From: a bacterium 1XD42-1
GTDB lineage: Bacteria; Bacillota; Clostridia; Oscillospirales; Ruminococcaceae
DNA length: 54,727 nucleotides
Direction: 5' to 3'
Assembly (NCBI GenBank): GCA_003612625.1
Contig: RAZJ01000019.1
Coordinates: 1 to 54,727 of the forward strand
In this document: in pieces, positions 8,031 to 16,499 of the stretch
Numbering within the stretch: position 1 is the stretch's first letter
How the letters are laid out: the number at the start of each line of letters is the position of its first letter
Translations under genes and position numbers: made by a program
Notes under the pieces: model-generated
The model's input: the letters and a program-made list of their open reading frames with translations, nothing else
Databases searched by the model: none
What the model was told of the DNA's origin: nothing

Positions 8031-8330
8031 ATGCAAATCAATGAGCGGATCTTTGTTCTTTTAAGTGAGCAGGGGAAAACCGCCAGTGCATTAGCGGCTT
8101 ATTTAGGGATCAATCCTGCCAGCATTACCGGATGGAAAAACGAAGGCAGTTATCCATCTTCCAAATATGTACCGGCTATTTCGGAATTCCTAAATGTTTC
8201 CTCTGAGTATTTATTGACAGGATGTGATTCAGCATTCCCGATTCCTGAATCAGACAAGCGCGTTTTAGAACATTATTATAAAGCAGACAGTGGCATCCGG
8301 AAAGCGGTAGATAAGCTTTTGGATTTATAG
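8031..8330 (+). CDS. XRE-family helix-turn-helix transcriptional regulator
   Basis: 99 residues, ATG start after AAGGAG. Residues ~5-65 form a Cro/CI-type HTH: 'MQINERIFVLLSEQGKTASA', then the recognition region 'LGINPASITGWKNEGSYPS', then 'YVPAISEFLNVSSEYLLTG', which is the usual XRE ending. The remaining 35 residues are a short helical tail, so there is no protease, sensor or ligand domain. It is divergent from the secreted paralog 3, and similar AT-rich sites lie between them, so autoregulation or control of the secreted trio is a reasonable inference. It could equally be a remnant phage-type repressor. It is followed at once by a terminator. Confidence 0.85.
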   Translation: MQINERIFVLLSEQGKTASALAAYLGINPASITGWKNEGSYPSSKYVPAISEFLNVSSEYLLTGCDSAFPIPESDKRVLEHYYKADSGIRKAVDKLLDL

Positions 8331-8343
8331 GCTTGAAAGAAAA

Positions 8344-8365
8344 GGGCGTTTTAGGACGCCCTTTC
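8344..8365 (+). terminator. Terminator of the XRE gene
   Basis: GGGCGT (8344-8349) and ACGCCC (8356-8361), loop TTTAGG, followed by TTTCG. The stop codon of the convergent small gene (8351-8353) lies inside the loop. Confidence 0.75.
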
Positions 8366-8530
8366 GCATTGTTTATTGTTTTTCTGTGAATTTTCTATAC
8401 CGATTTGGATTAGCTGGCGGTACATTTCAGCATAGGGCTTGTCATAAAACATATCCCGTTTCAAATTTTCCGCCCGCTGGGCAATTTCAGTGGGGACTGT
8501 GAGCATAAAGCAGGTTGTTTTTTCAGTCAT
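8351..8530 (-). CDS. Small ribbon-helix-helix-like protein (59 aa)
   Basis: ATG at 8530-8528 with AAAGGAG about 8 bases upstream (minus strand) and 59 codons to TAA. The layout fits a MetJ/Arc (RHH) fold: a polar N-terminus, a strand-like 'TCFMLTVP' with alternating residues, helix A 'TEIAQRAENLKRDMF', a turn 'YDKP' and helix B 'YAEMYRQLIQIGIEN'. It has its own good promoter, whose spacer contains the 11-bp repeat also present in the promoter of the divergent RHH gene at 8686. It is probably a DNA-binding regulator or an antitoxin-like protein, but no toxin gene is adjacent. Family membership is inferred from the pattern only. Confidence 0.65.
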   Translation of the reverse strand: MTEKTTCFMLTVPTEIAQRAENLKRDMFYDKPYAEMYRQLIQIGIENSQKNNKQCERAS

Positions 8531-8583
8531 AAAGAAAGGCTCCTTTCGTTGCTGTATGGTGAAGTGATGATCATTATATTCCT

Positions 8584-8612
8584 ATTATAGTGATGAACTG
8601 GTGAAAAGTCAA
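8584..8612 (-). promoter_or_regulatory. SigA promoter of the 8351-8530 gene with operator-like repeat
   Basis: Minus-strand TTGACT (8607-8612), 17-bp spacer, TATAAT (8584-8589). The spacer holds ATGAACTGGTG (8593-8603, plus-strand reading), which recurs exactly at 8649-8659. Confidence 0.8.
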
Positions 8613-8636
8613 TATGTATCTTTTCATATTTTCATC

Positions 8637-8665
8637 TTTACATATTTAATGAACTGGTGTATATT
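8637..8665 (+). promoter_or_regulatory. SigA-like promoter of the 8686-8856 gene with the same operator-like repeat
   Basis: TTTACA (8637-8642), 17-bp spacer, TATATT (8660-8665). ATGAACTGGTG (8649-8659) fills the end of the spacer and abuts the -10. The copies start 56 bp apart, one per divergent promoter. Confidence 0.7.
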
Positions 8666-8685
8666 TAACTTCGAGGTGATTTTCT

Positions 8686-8856
8686 ATGTCAACTAAAAAA
8701 CCACGTTATACAATTACTTTAGATGAAGAACTGCTCAAAAAAATTGATGATTTCCGTTTTAACAACCGCTATCCAAATCGTACACAGGCTACCTTAGAGT
8801 TAATCCGTTTAGGGATGGAAGCACTTGAAAAGCAGAAAAACCATACAGAAGACTGA
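8686..8856 (+). CDS. Small ribbon-helix-helix protein (56 aa)
   Basis: ATG at 8686 with GAGGTGAT at 8672-8680; 56 residues. It shows a clear RHH pattern: strand 'RYTITLDEEL', helix A 'LLKKIDDFRFNNRY', 'PNRTQAT' turn and helix-B start, then 'LELIRLGMEALEKQ'. The 'NRTQATLELIRLGM' part is typical of CopG/MetJ-like repressors and antitoxins. It is divergent from the other RHH-like gene (8351-8530) across 155 bp, with an exact 11-bp repeat in each promoter, so one or both proteins probably control this intergenic region. No partner toxin follows; the next gene is the pyrophosphatase 248 bp later with its own promoter. Confidence 0.75.
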   Translation: MSTKKPRYTITLDEELLKKIDDFRFNNRYPNRTQATLELIRLGMEALEKQKNHTED

Positions 8857-8971
8857 AAGAAAACAGCTATTAAACAAAGAAATATAAACAGTTTATAAAA
8901 AATATTTTTTTGTTATAGAATATTTATATCAATATTCCTAAATAAGATAAAAAAATATAAATATTTTTCAG

Positions 8972-9000
8972 TTGACCAAAATAAATTTGCTTGCTATAAT
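8972..9000 (+). promoter_or_regulatory. SigA promoter of hppA
   Basis: TTGACC (8972-8977), 17-bp spacer, TATAAT (8995-9000). The upstream stretch 8870-8970 is very AT-rich, like an UP element. Expected transcription start is near 9007. Confidence 0.8.
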
Positions 9001-9006
9001 AGATCC

Positions 9007-9104
9007 ACAGCATACGGAAAATCATTCCGTCTGCCCGGAGGTTTTCCGAAGAGTGCCAGCTTTGGGGAATACCCCGACAAAATCATTTGAGGAGGAATTA
9101 TTTC
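9007..9104 (+). other. Structured 5' leader of hppA
   Basis: The ~98-nt leader has CGGAA (9015-9019), which can pair with either TTCCG at 9025-9029 or TTCCG at 9044-9048. A GGGG-AATA-CCCC hairpin (9064-9075) sits shortly before the Shine-Dalgarno (9089-9095). The alternative pairings are riboswitch-like, but no known class was recognised. Confidence 0.4.
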
Positions 9105-11096
9105 ATGGAAGGGTTCTTTTTCATTGCCCCGATAATTGGCCTGGTTGCGCTTCTATGTGCTGCTTGGTTCTCAACTTGGATCAACAAAAATAGTATGGGC
9201 AATGACCGGATGAAGGAAATAGCTTCCTATATCCGGGAGGGTGCAATGGCATTCCTGATGCGGGAATACCGGACAGTTGCAATTTTTATTGTTGTTATGT
9301 TTTTACTGCTATTGTTTCTGCCGGGTTTAGGTTTGCCAATTGCAGTAACATTTTTAATGGGAGCATGTTTCTCTATTTTGGCAGGCTTTTTTGGTATGCG
9401 TACTGCAACTGCTGCCAATGTCCGTACAGCAGCCGCAGCCCAAAGCAAAGGCATGAGCCATGCTTTGAAAGTTGCGTTCCGCAGCGGTGCAGTAATGGGC
9501 TTATGTGTTGTAGGCTTGGGGCTTTTTGGCGTTGGCATTTTAGCCGCTGTTTTAGGCTTGGATAACGCCAACCTGTTGACAGGCTTTGGACTGGGTGCTT
9601 CTTCGATTGCTCTTTTTGGGCGTGTAGGCGGCGGTATTTATACAAAAGCGGCTGACGTTGGAGCAGACCTGGTTGGTAAAGTCGAAGCAGGTATCCCGGA
9701 AGATGACCCCCGTAATCCCGCTGTTATTGCTGATAACGTAGGCGATAACGTGGGTGACGTTGCCGGTATGGGCAGCGACCTGTTTGAAAGCTACGTAGGT
9801 GCAATTATTTCTGCCATTACTCTGGCAGTAACCATTACCGAAGTAGATCCATTAAGCGGTTCTTTGTTCCCCTTATTGCTGTCAGGTATTGGCATTTTAG
9901 CTTGTATTGTATCTGTATTTACAGTTGGTGCTGGGGAAACTGCAAATCCGGCAAAATCCTTAAACATGAGTACGTATATCAGTGCTGCTATTTCTTTAGT
10001 GGCTGCATTTGTTTTAAGCCGGTACCTTTTTGGAAATCTGAATGCTTTTATTGCCGTAGCAATCGGGCTGGTGATCGGTACAGCAATCGGTACTCTGACT
10101 GAATATTATACTTCCGGAGATTATAAACCGGTACAAGGCATTGCAGAACAATGTGAAACAGGCCCTGCAACTTGTATTATTGATGGTTTCTCCGTAGGTA
10201 TGATGTCTACCGTATGGCCTATTTTATTGATCGCTGTTGGCATTATTGGTGCATATAAATTCTGTGGCTTGTATGGGATTGCTTTGGCCGCAGTTGGGAT
10301 GCTTTCCACAGCAGGCATTACCATTGCAGTTGACGCATATGGTCCTGTTTCCGATAACGCAGGCGGTATTGCAGAAATGTCTGAACTTCCGGAAAATGTT
10401 CGCGAAATCACAGATAAACTGGATTCCGTTGGGAATACAACTGCCGCAGTAGGGAAGGGCTTTGCTATTGGTTCCGCAGCATTAACGGCATTGGCATTGT
10501 TTGTATCTTATTCCCAGATTGCACAAATTTCAAAAATTGATTTGCTTTCCCCGCAGGTTGTTGCCGGTTTATTGATTGGCGGTATGCTGCCCTTTATGTT
10601 CTCAGCCCTGACAATGAAATCGGTGGGCAAAGCAGCATTCCAAATGATCGAAGAAGTCCGGAGTCAGTTCCGTGCAGATCCTGGAATTATGGCAGGCACT
10701 TCAAAACCGAATTATGCAAAGTGTGTTGACATTAGCACAGGCGCAGCTTTAAAGCAAATGATTCTGCCTGGCTTATTAGCTGTTGTCAGCCCGATTTTAG
10801 TCGGTATTATTTTAGGGGTAGAAGCTTTAGGCGGTTTATTAGCTGGTTCTTTAGTCAGCGGCGTATTGATGGCCATCATGATGTCAAATGCAGGCGGCGC
10901 CTGGGACAATGCTAAAAAATTCATTGAAGGCGGAAAATTTGGCGGCAAGGGTTCTGATGCCCATAAAGCTGCCGTCGTAGGCGATACAGTTGGGGATCCT
11001 TTTAAAGATACTTCCGGCCCGTCTATTAACATTTTGATTAAATTGATGACAATTGTTTCCGTTGTATTTTTACCTTTATTTATGCGCTTAGGATAA
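9105..11096 (+). CDS. hppA: Membrane-bound K+-dependent pyrophosphatase (Na+ or H+ pump)
   Basis: 663 residues. It hydrolyses PPi and pumps Na+ and/or H+ across the membrane. The ATG at 9105 is chosen because a perfect GAGGAGGAATT precedes it; a TTG at 9087 would overlap that ribosome site. The protein is almost wholly transmembrane (about 16 helices). Signature stretches are visible: '[20 protein letters not shown]', '[18 protein letters not shown]' and '[19 protein letters not shown]' with the acidic Mg-PPi ligands. '[10 protein letters not shown]' carries Ala and Gly at the two positions that are Lys and Thr in K+-independent enzymes, hence the K+-dependent call. Ion specificity is not decided here. 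Monocistronic, with its own promoter, leader and terminator. Confidence 0.95.
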   Translation: MEGFFFIAPIIGLVALLCAAWFSTWINKNSMGNDRMKEIASYIREGAMAFLMREYRTVAIFIVVMFLLLLFLPGLGLPIAVTFLMGACFSILAGFFGMRTATAANVRTAAAAQSKGMSHALKVAFRSGAVMGLCVVGLGLFGVGILAAVLGLDNANLLTGFGLGASSIALFGRVGGGIYTKAADVGADLVGKVEAGIPEDDPRNPAVIADNVGDNVGDVAGMGSDLFESYVGAIISAITLAVTITEVDPLSGSLFPLLLSGIGILACIVSVFTVGAGETANPAKSLNMSTYISAAISLVAAFVLSRYLFGNLNAFIAVAIGLVIGTAIGTLTEYYTSGDYKPVQGIAEQCETGPATCIIDGFSVGMMSTVWPILLIAVGIIGAYKFCGLYGIALAAVGMLSTAGITIAVDAYGPVSDNAGGIAEMSELPENVREITDKLDSVGNTTAAVGKGFAIGSAALTALALFVSYSQIAQISKIDLLSPQVVAGLLIGGMLPFMFSALTMKSVGKAAFQMIEEVRSQFRADPGIMAGTSKPNYAKCVDISTGAALKQMILPGLLAVVSPILVGIILGVEALGGLLAGSLVSGVLMAIMMSNAGGAWDNAKKFIEGGKFGGKGSDAHKAAVVGDTVGDPFKDTSGPSINILIKLMTIVSVVFLPLFMRLG

Positions 11097-11107
11097 TTCA
11101 ATCAGCA

Positions 11108-11155
11108 AGGAGCATACTGCAAGGGCAAAATGTCCTGTGGTATGCTTCTTTTTTT
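11108..11155 (+). terminator. Terminator of hppA
   Basis: AGCATAC (11111-11117) pairs with GTATGCT (11140-11146), with a further TGCAAGG/TCCTGTG interior, followed by TCTTTTTTTG. Confidence 0.85.
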
Positions 11156-11206
11156 GTATAAAACGTATATTTTTGCTTTTTTCAGCCCTAAAATTACCAA
11201 AAGATC

Positions 11207-11256
11207 TTGCATAAAAAATATTTGTAATATATTATATATAAAACATATATAATATA
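11207..11256 (+). promoter_or_regulatory. Promoter and palindromic operator of the MarR-exporter operon
   Basis: TTGCAT (11207-11212), 17-bp spacer, TATTAT (11230-11235). A perfect inverted repeat with 12-bp arms and a 5-bp spacer (11228-11239 / 11245-11256) covers the -10 and the start region, as expected for MarR autorepression. Confidence 0.7.
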
Positions 11257-11272
11257 CATAAGGAGGATTTCC

Positions 11273-11722
11273 ATGGAAATGGTATTATTCCGGAATGGGA
11301 TCTGGGATATGCTTCGTAAAATTAACGAAAGTATCGATCAGGTATTCCGCCCATTAGCCGATGCCCACCATATTACAATGATGCAGATGCGTCTGTTGAT
11401 GGAATTATATCAGGGCGGGGATCATACAATAGGCAGCCTGGCAAAAGCGCTTTCTTTAACAGGTGGAAATGCTTCTTCCATGTGTAAGCGGCTGGAGCGG
11501 GAAGGGTATCTTGCAAGGGCAAGGGACAGCGGCGACGAACGGGTAGTAAACCTTCATCTCACCGAAAAAGGGGAAGAAATTGTACACAATGTGGAGGAAT
11601 GTCTGGATAAACGCTTCCGGCCTTTTTTACAGGAAAAATATAATCAGGATTTTTCTACGATTTATGAGGGCTTCCGCCTTTTGACACAGATGTTAGAGGA
11701 GATAAAGGAACTTGCTTCATAA
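11273..11722 (+). CDS. MarR-family transcriptional regulator
   Basis: 149 residues, ATG after AAGGAGG. It shows the standard MarR winged-helix layout: N-terminal dimerisation helix, 'MMQMRLLMELYQGGDHTIGS', recognition helix 'TGGNASSMCKRLEREGYLAR', wing 'RDSGDERVVNLHLTEKGEEI', and a C-terminal dimerisation helix. It is the first gene of an operon with an MMPL-type exporter (33 bp later) and an exported protein. A 29-bp palindrome overlaps its promoter, so it most likely represses the operon until a ligand binds. The inducer is unknown; exporters in such operons usually remove toxic or lipophilic compounds. Confidence 0.9.
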   Translation: MEMVLFRNGIWDMLRKINESIDQVFRPLADAHHITMMQMRLLMELYQGGDHTIGSLAKALSLTGGNASSMCKRLEREGYLARARDSGDERVVNLHLTEKGEEIVHNVEECLDKRFRPFLQEKYNQDFSTIYEGFRLLTQMLEEIKELAS

Positions 11723-11755
11723 GCGGATTTCAGTAAGCAGCATAGAGGGGATTTT

Positions 11756-14110
11756 ATGAACCGTTTAATGGATTATATCATCAATGGAATTATTCATCAC
11801 AGTAAAAAAATTGAAAAACTATTCATACTTTTGATTCTGCTGAGCCTTCTTTGTGTCCCTTTTGTAGGGGTTAATTATGATTTAACAGAATATTTGCCAG
11901 ATTTTGCGCCTTCCCAGCAAGGGCTGGAAGTCATGGAAAAAACATTTGGCTATCCTGGGACAGCTCGGGTTATGATTGGGGATGTATCTCTTTATCAGGC
12001 AAAATATTATAAAGATAAAATTGCTGCATTAGACGGCATTGATATGGTAATGTGGGCAGACAGTACGGCAGATGTTTACCAGTCCCAAAGTTTTTTACAA
12101 ACAACAGATTTGGATGATTACTATAAAGACCGGTACGCGGTTATGGATGTTACTTTTATAGAAGGGGATACCAGTAAAAGGACCCATAAGGCCATTGACC
12201 AAATCAAAGAAATTTTAGGGGAAAAGGGCTATTTATGCGGGGCAGCAGTCCAAAATAAATCTTTGGAAGAAACACTGTTGCGTGAAATTTCCATTGCAAT
12301 GGTAATGGGAGTTTGTATGATTGCAGTTGTCCTTTGCCTGACGACGACTTCCTGGTTTGAGCCGGTTATGTTTTTAATGATTATGGGTATTGCAATCTTA
12401 ATCAATATGGGCAGCAATATCTTGTTAGGGACGATTTCTTTTTTAACGTTTAGTATGGCTTCTATTTTACAGTTAGCCATTGCAATGGATTATTCTATTT
12501 TTTTGCTTCATACGTTTACCAGGGAAAAAGCATCCGGCCTTGATACAGAAGAAGCCCTTGCAAATGCAATCCGGCTGTCCGTTTCTTCCATTCTTTCCAG
12601 TGGTGCAACAACGATAGTCGGGTTTATTGTACTGACTTTAATGAAATTCCGCATCGGCTATGATTTAGGGCTTGTTTTAGCAAAAGGAATTGTTATCAGC
12701 TTATTAACTGTGCTTTTATTGATGCCGGCACTGATTTTGCGCTGGTCCGGCCGGGTAGAACGCATGGCCCATAAACCGTTTATTCCGCCTTTGGATAAGC
12801 TGGCAAAATTGATTTTTAAGATCCGGTGGCCTTTTTTTATTTTGATCTTGATTATTGTTTTACCTTGCTATGTGGCACAAAATATGAATTCTTTCCGTTA
12901 TGGAAATGACGCCTTAGGCGGCAGCCCTGGTACGCAGGTTTATGAAGATGAACAGGAAATCAATAAACGGTTTGGCCGCAGTAATTTAATATTAGTGCTG
13001 GTTCCGCAGGGAAGCAATATTACAGAAAAAGCCTTATCGGAAAGGCTGGACGATTTGAATTATGTAAAATCAGTTACTTCTTTGGCCAATTCTTTGCCGG
13101 ATGGAGTTCCGGAAAGCTTCCTTCCAAGCTCGATAACGGAAATGCTACATAAAAAGGGATATTCCCGGTTGTTGGTTCCGATCCGTACCTCAGCCGAAAG
13201 CCCGCTGGCTTATCAATGTGTCAATGAAATTACAGCTATTGTAAAAGAATATTATCCGGAAGAGTCCTATATTGTAGGTGTAACGCCTTCCACAATGGAC
13301 ATTCAGGAAATTATCACAAAAGATTATAATTATGTAAATCTGCTGTCTTTGGCCGGGGTAGCAATCGTCATTTTAATTACTTTTAAATCCCTGCTGATCC
13401 CGATTGTTGTTATGGTGCCCATTGAAGTGGCTATTTTTATCAATATGGCCTTGCCGTATGTTTTAGGGGATGAGCTGGTATTTATGGGGTATTTGATTGT
13501 AAGCTGTTTACAGTTGGGTGCTACCGTAGATTATTCCATTTTGCTGACCAATAATTACTTGGATCTGCGTACAGAAATTCCCGACAAAAAACAGGCAGCA
13601 GTTGCAGCGATTTCTAAAAGTGCATTATCTGTTTTAACATCTGGAGCTATTTTAACAATCGTAGGATATGGACTTTATTTCTGTTCCTCTGTTTCTGCCA
13701 TCGCGAATATGGGCCGTTTGGTAGGACGGGGCGCATTATTCAGCATGGTTTTAGTATTATGCTTATTGCCCATGCTAATGACAGCATTTGACAAAGGAAT
13801 ACATAACCAGTTAAGACGGATTGCACGGATCAAAAAAGAAGTAAAATTACGCCGCCGGAAACATATTGAAAGCCTGCGCCGCCGCCGTCAAGCTGTGGAT
13901 AAAGCGCTTCGGGAATTTGCCAGTCAGCATGGGGGCAGGGTATTCTATCACCGGCGGTTCCGTAAATTGCAGAATAAACCGACAGCGTTAGAACTCCCAG
14001 AACCAAAGGAACAGCAGGAAGAAACCTTAAAAGCAGAGCTGCCGGAGGATGGAGTAAATTCAGAATTAGAAAGCAATAGGGAGGATAAGGAACATGCGAT
14101 GCATAAATAA
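11756..14110 (+). CDS. MMPL/RND-family exporter
   Basis: 784 residues with two halves, each with one lone helix, a large extracytoplasmic loop and a block of five helices. The conserved charged helices are visible: 'LQLAIAMDYSIFLLHTFTRE' (~residue 240) and 'LGATVDYSILLTNNYLDLR' (~590), whose Asp residues are the usual proton-relay positions. The family exports lipids, drugs or peptides using the proton gradient. The Arg/Lys-rich C-terminal ~110 residues after the last helix ('LRRRKHIESLRRRRQAVD') are cytoplasmic and unusual in length. It follows the MarR gene and overlaps the next gene by 17 bp, implying translational coupling. Substrate unknown. Confidence 0.88.
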   Translation: MNRLMDYIINGIIHHSKKIEKLFILLILLSLLCVPFVGVNYDLTEYLPDFAPSQQGLEVMEKTFGYPGTARVMIGDVSLYQAKYYKDKIAALDGIDMVMWADSTADVYQSQSFLQTTDLDDYYKDRYAVMDVTFIEGDTSKRTHKAIDQIKEILGEKGYLCGAAVQNKSLEETLLREISIAMVMGVCMIAVVLCLTTTSWFEPVMFLMIMGIAILINMGSNILLGTISFLTFSMASILQLAIAMDYSIFLLHTFTREKASGLDTEEALANAIRLSVSSILSSGATTIVGFIVLTLMKFRIGYDLGLVLAKGIVISLLTVLLLMPALILRWSGRVERMAHKPFIPPLDKLAKLIFKIRWPFFILILIIVLPCYVAQNMNSFRYGNDALGGSPGTQVYEDEQEINKRFGRSNLILVLVPQGSNITEKALSERLDDLNYVKSVTSLANSLPDGVPESFLPSSITEMLHKKGYSRLLVPIRTSAESPLAYQCVNEITAIVKEYYPEESYIVGVTPSTMDIQEIITKDYNYVNLLSLAGVAIVILITFKSLLIPIVVMVPIEVAIFINMALPYVLGDELVFMGYLIVSCLQLGATVDYSILLTNNYLDLRTEIPDKKQAAVAAISKSALSVLTSGAILTIVGYGLYFCSSVSAIANMGRLVGRGALFSMVLVLCLLPMLMTAFDKGIHNQLRRIARIKKEVKLRRRKHIESLRRRRQAVDKALREFASQHGGRVFYHRRFRKLQNKPTALELPEPKEQQEETLKAELPEDGVNSELESNREDKEHAMHK

Positions 14111-16037
14111 GGTGCAGCATAGCAGGCTGGAACGGTTTTTCGCAATCCTTTTCACAATTATAATCGTATTGGGAGCTGTTAAAGTCCCAATACAGGCAGC
14201 AGAACCGCAAGTATCTGTTGATGAATCTGTTTATGTAACAATGGATTATTATGGGAAAATTACAGATACCAGCATTGTAAAGGGATGTGATTTGAATAAA
14301 AATTATCAATTTGTAGATTATGGAAATTACTCGAAAGTAATGAATATGTCTACAAATGATGAACCAAAACTTTATAATGACCGGGTAGAATGGGATCTTC
14401 CGGAAGAAACCGGGCGTTTTTATTTTGAATGTGTGCCCAAAGATATTGAACATGCACTTCCATGGTCTGTTGATGTCAGTTACAGCCTGAATGGAATCCC
14501 AGTCCGGGCAGAAGAACTGGCTGGCGCTTCCGGACTGATCCAGGTTGATATTAAAGCAAAACCCAATGAAGAAGCTGGGGAATATTATCGTCATAATATG
14601 ATGCTGACAGCAATTACATTAGTTGATATGGAAGATGTCAGAAGCTTCCGGGCAGATGGGGCGCAGATGCAGACAGTAGGCTCCAAAAAAGCGGCAATTT
14701 TTATGGCAATGCCGGGAGAAGACGGGGAATTTTCTTATCAAATCGGAAGCGATAATTTTGAAAGCACAGGAACATTCTTTTTAATGGCACCGATTACGTT
14801 ATCTCAACTGGATCAAATCAGTGACCTGAAAGATGCCAAACAGCGGACAGAAGACGCATTTGATGCTTTAAATGCCAGTTTGGATATTGTGCTGACTTCC
14901 CTTGCAAAAATGCCCGAAGGCTTACGGACGACCCAGCAGGCATTAAACACTTTGGATCAGGCCAGGGAAGTGATTTACGATTCTGAGGATGGATTAAGCA
15001 CCCGCATTGATAAGCTGAATGATCGTTTATATGGAGTCAGCGTAACACTTCGACGCTTGGGGTCGGATTTGGATGACTTAGATGATGAGGATATTCTTGA
15101 AGATTTAGGAAGCAGCCTTTCTGATTCAGGAAGGGTTATCAATGATGTATCCAGTTCTATCAATGCGGTAAACAACCGCTTGACCAGAGTAAAAGATGCT
15201 TTAGATGATTATGTTCAGATTCCGAATGCCCCATCCCAGGAAGAAGCCAATGCAATGACAAAAGCATTAAAGGACTCCATAGCGCAGTTAGAAGGATATA
15301 TCAGTTCACTTCATCCTACTGACGAACAGAAAGCCGTTTTAGAAAAATTAAAAGCGACTTTACAAGGGATAGAAGGCAGCGATATACAAGCTTCCCATGA
15401 AATCGCGGCCCAAATTAAAAATGAAATTAGTGGGGGCTTGGAAGACTTAGTAGATATGAGTGATGCCTTAAATGGGATGATATCCATGAGTGACAGCCTC
15501 ATTGGTGAAATTTATGACATGCTGGATGATGTACGTACTTCTGGTGTCATCACAAGTACAAAGCGGGTAGTTACCAGCACAGCTTTGCTGACAGATGAGC
15601 TTCGCAATACATCTATGTATGTACAGCAAACTGTAAAAGATTGTAAAGAGCTGCTGAATGAAGGCCTAAAACAATTAAACCAAGGCGCAAACCAAGTAAT
15701 TGATACAACCATAGAAGGGCTGGATCAAACAAGGGCCATTAAACAATATAAAGATACCATTAAACAGACAATAGATGATGAATGGGATCGTTTAGCAAAT
15801 GATTTAGGTTTATTTGACATTGATGTAGATGCAGATAAAATTTCTTTTACATCGGATAAAAATCCTATGCCGGATAGTATTCAAATTATTTTGCGTACTG
15901 CCGAAATTTCTATTCCAGATGAAATAGAAGATGAAAGCGACTTAGAAACAGGTGCACAGAACCAGGGTGTATGGCAGAGGATAAAAGATGTATTTATACG
16001 GATTTGGAATGCGATTCAACAAATCTTTGTACAGTAA
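14094..16037 (+). CDS. Exported coiled-coil protein coupled to the MMPL exporter
   Basis: 647 residues. A signal sequence (residues ~14-36, 'FAILFTIIIVLGAVKVPIQA') is followed by a beta-rich domain (~40-240) and a long heptad-rich coiled coil (~250-510: 'QRTEDAFDALNASLDIVLTS', 'STRIDKLNDRLYGV'). It ends in an amphipathic Trp-containing segment ('RIKDVFIRIWNAIQQIFVQ') that could touch the membrane. It starts inside the exporter gene (17-bp overlap), so it is probably a partner in the same complex, perhaps an extracytoplasmic adaptor comparable in position to YhgE/Pip-type or periplasmic adaptor proteins. I do not recognise a named family; the function is inferred from coupling only. Confidence 0.8.
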   Translation: MRCINKVQHSRLERFFAILFTIIIVLGAVKVPIQAAEPQVSVDESVYVTMDYYGKITDTSIVKGCDLNKNYQFVDYGNYSKVMNMSTNDEPKLYNDRVEWDLPEETGRFYFECVPKDIEHALPWSVDVSYSLNGIPVRAEELAGASGLIQVDIKAKPNEEAGEYYRHNMMLTAITLVDMEDVRSFRADGAQMQTVGSKKAAIFMAMPGEDGEFSYQIGSDNFESTGTFFLMAPITLSQLDQISDLKDAKQRTEDAFDALNASLDIVLTSLAKMPEGLRTTQQALNTLDQAREVIYDSEDGLSTRIDKLNDRLYGVSVTLRRLGSDLDDLDDEDILEDLGSSLSDSGRVINDVSSSINAVNNRLTRVKDALDDYVQIPNAPSQEEANAMTKALKDSIAQLEGYISSLHPTDEQKAVLEKLKATLQGIEGSDIQASHEIAAQIKNEISGGLEDLVDMSDALNGMISMSDSLIGEIYDMLDDVRTSGVITSTKRVVTSTALLTDELRNTSMYVQQTVKDCKELLNEGLKQLNQGANQVIDTTIEGLDQTRAIKQYKDTIKQTIDDEWDRLANDLGLFDIDVDADKISFTSDKNPMPDSIQIILRTAEISIPDEIEDESDLETGAQNQGVWQRIKDVFIRIWNAIQQIFVQ

Positions 16038-16041
16038 GCTG

Positions 16042-16074
16042 AAAACGGCATGGTCTTTTGACCATGCCGTTTTT
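16042..16074. terminator. Bidirectional terminator
   Basis: AAAACGGCATGGTC (16042-16055) and GACCATGCCGTTTT (16060-16073) form a perfect 14-bp stem with a TTTT loop. T-runs follow on both strands. It ends the MarR operon and can serve the convergent small gene. Confidence 0.9.
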
Positions 16075-16120
16075 CAAATAGAATAACTGGAATATTTTAT
16101 TTTTGAAAGGGCTATGCCCT

Positions 16121-16354
16121 TTATTCCACAATCGCGCCTAAATGATTCCGGTCAATAGGTGGTTCTTCTTCCGGCACAGGATCAATACTGTATTTATCAT
16201 TCACAAAAATACTTCTTTTTACATAGCGGTGGGCAGGGGTCAGATCGCTGAAATGCCGGGCTAAAGCAATATCATTTACTAGGGTACGACGGTTGAACAG
16301 GAATTTTTCATTTTCATCCTGCCAAACACGCACAACATAGTAAGCAATTTTCAT
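16121..16354 (-). CDS. Small conserved-looking protein of unknown function (77 aa)
   Basis: The ATG at 16354 is preceded by AGGAAGG; an upstream in-frame ATG (16387) has no ribosome site. 77 residues start 'MKIAYYVVRVWQDENEKFLF' and end in an acidic Pro-rich tail ('DPVPEEEPPIDRNHLGAIVE'). There is no signal peptide, membrane helix or Cys. It is probably a soluble cytoplasmic protein. I do not recognise a family. Codon use looks like the neighbours and the reading frame is complete, so it is likely real. It is transcribed convergently to the exporter operon and upstream of it on the same strand lies the amidase gene. Confidence 0.65.
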   Translation of the reverse strand: MKIAYYVVRVWQDENEKFLFNRRTLVNDIALARHFSDLTPAHRYVKRSIFVNDKYSIDPVPEEEPPIDRNHLGAIVE

Positions 16355-16499
16355 AGTGTCATCCTTCCTGTAAGCCGGTTTTTCCATTGCTGCAAGGATA
16401 GTTAGCAGGTCGGGTGGATTCGACTTATTTTTTACTTTCGGTGTTAATTATACCACTGGTATTCTCTGGTTGCAATGGTTAAATGACACATTTAGATTT

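Noticed and set aside
13830-14594. 254-codon minus-strand frame across the exporter/partner junction
   Set aside because: Antisense to two well-supported overlapping genes, with no ribosome site and an implausible composition.
16106-16122. AAAGGGCTATGCCCTTT hairpin at the end of the 77-residue gene
   Set aside because: On the coding (minus) strand it is followed by an A-rich run, not T's, so it is not supported as a terminator.
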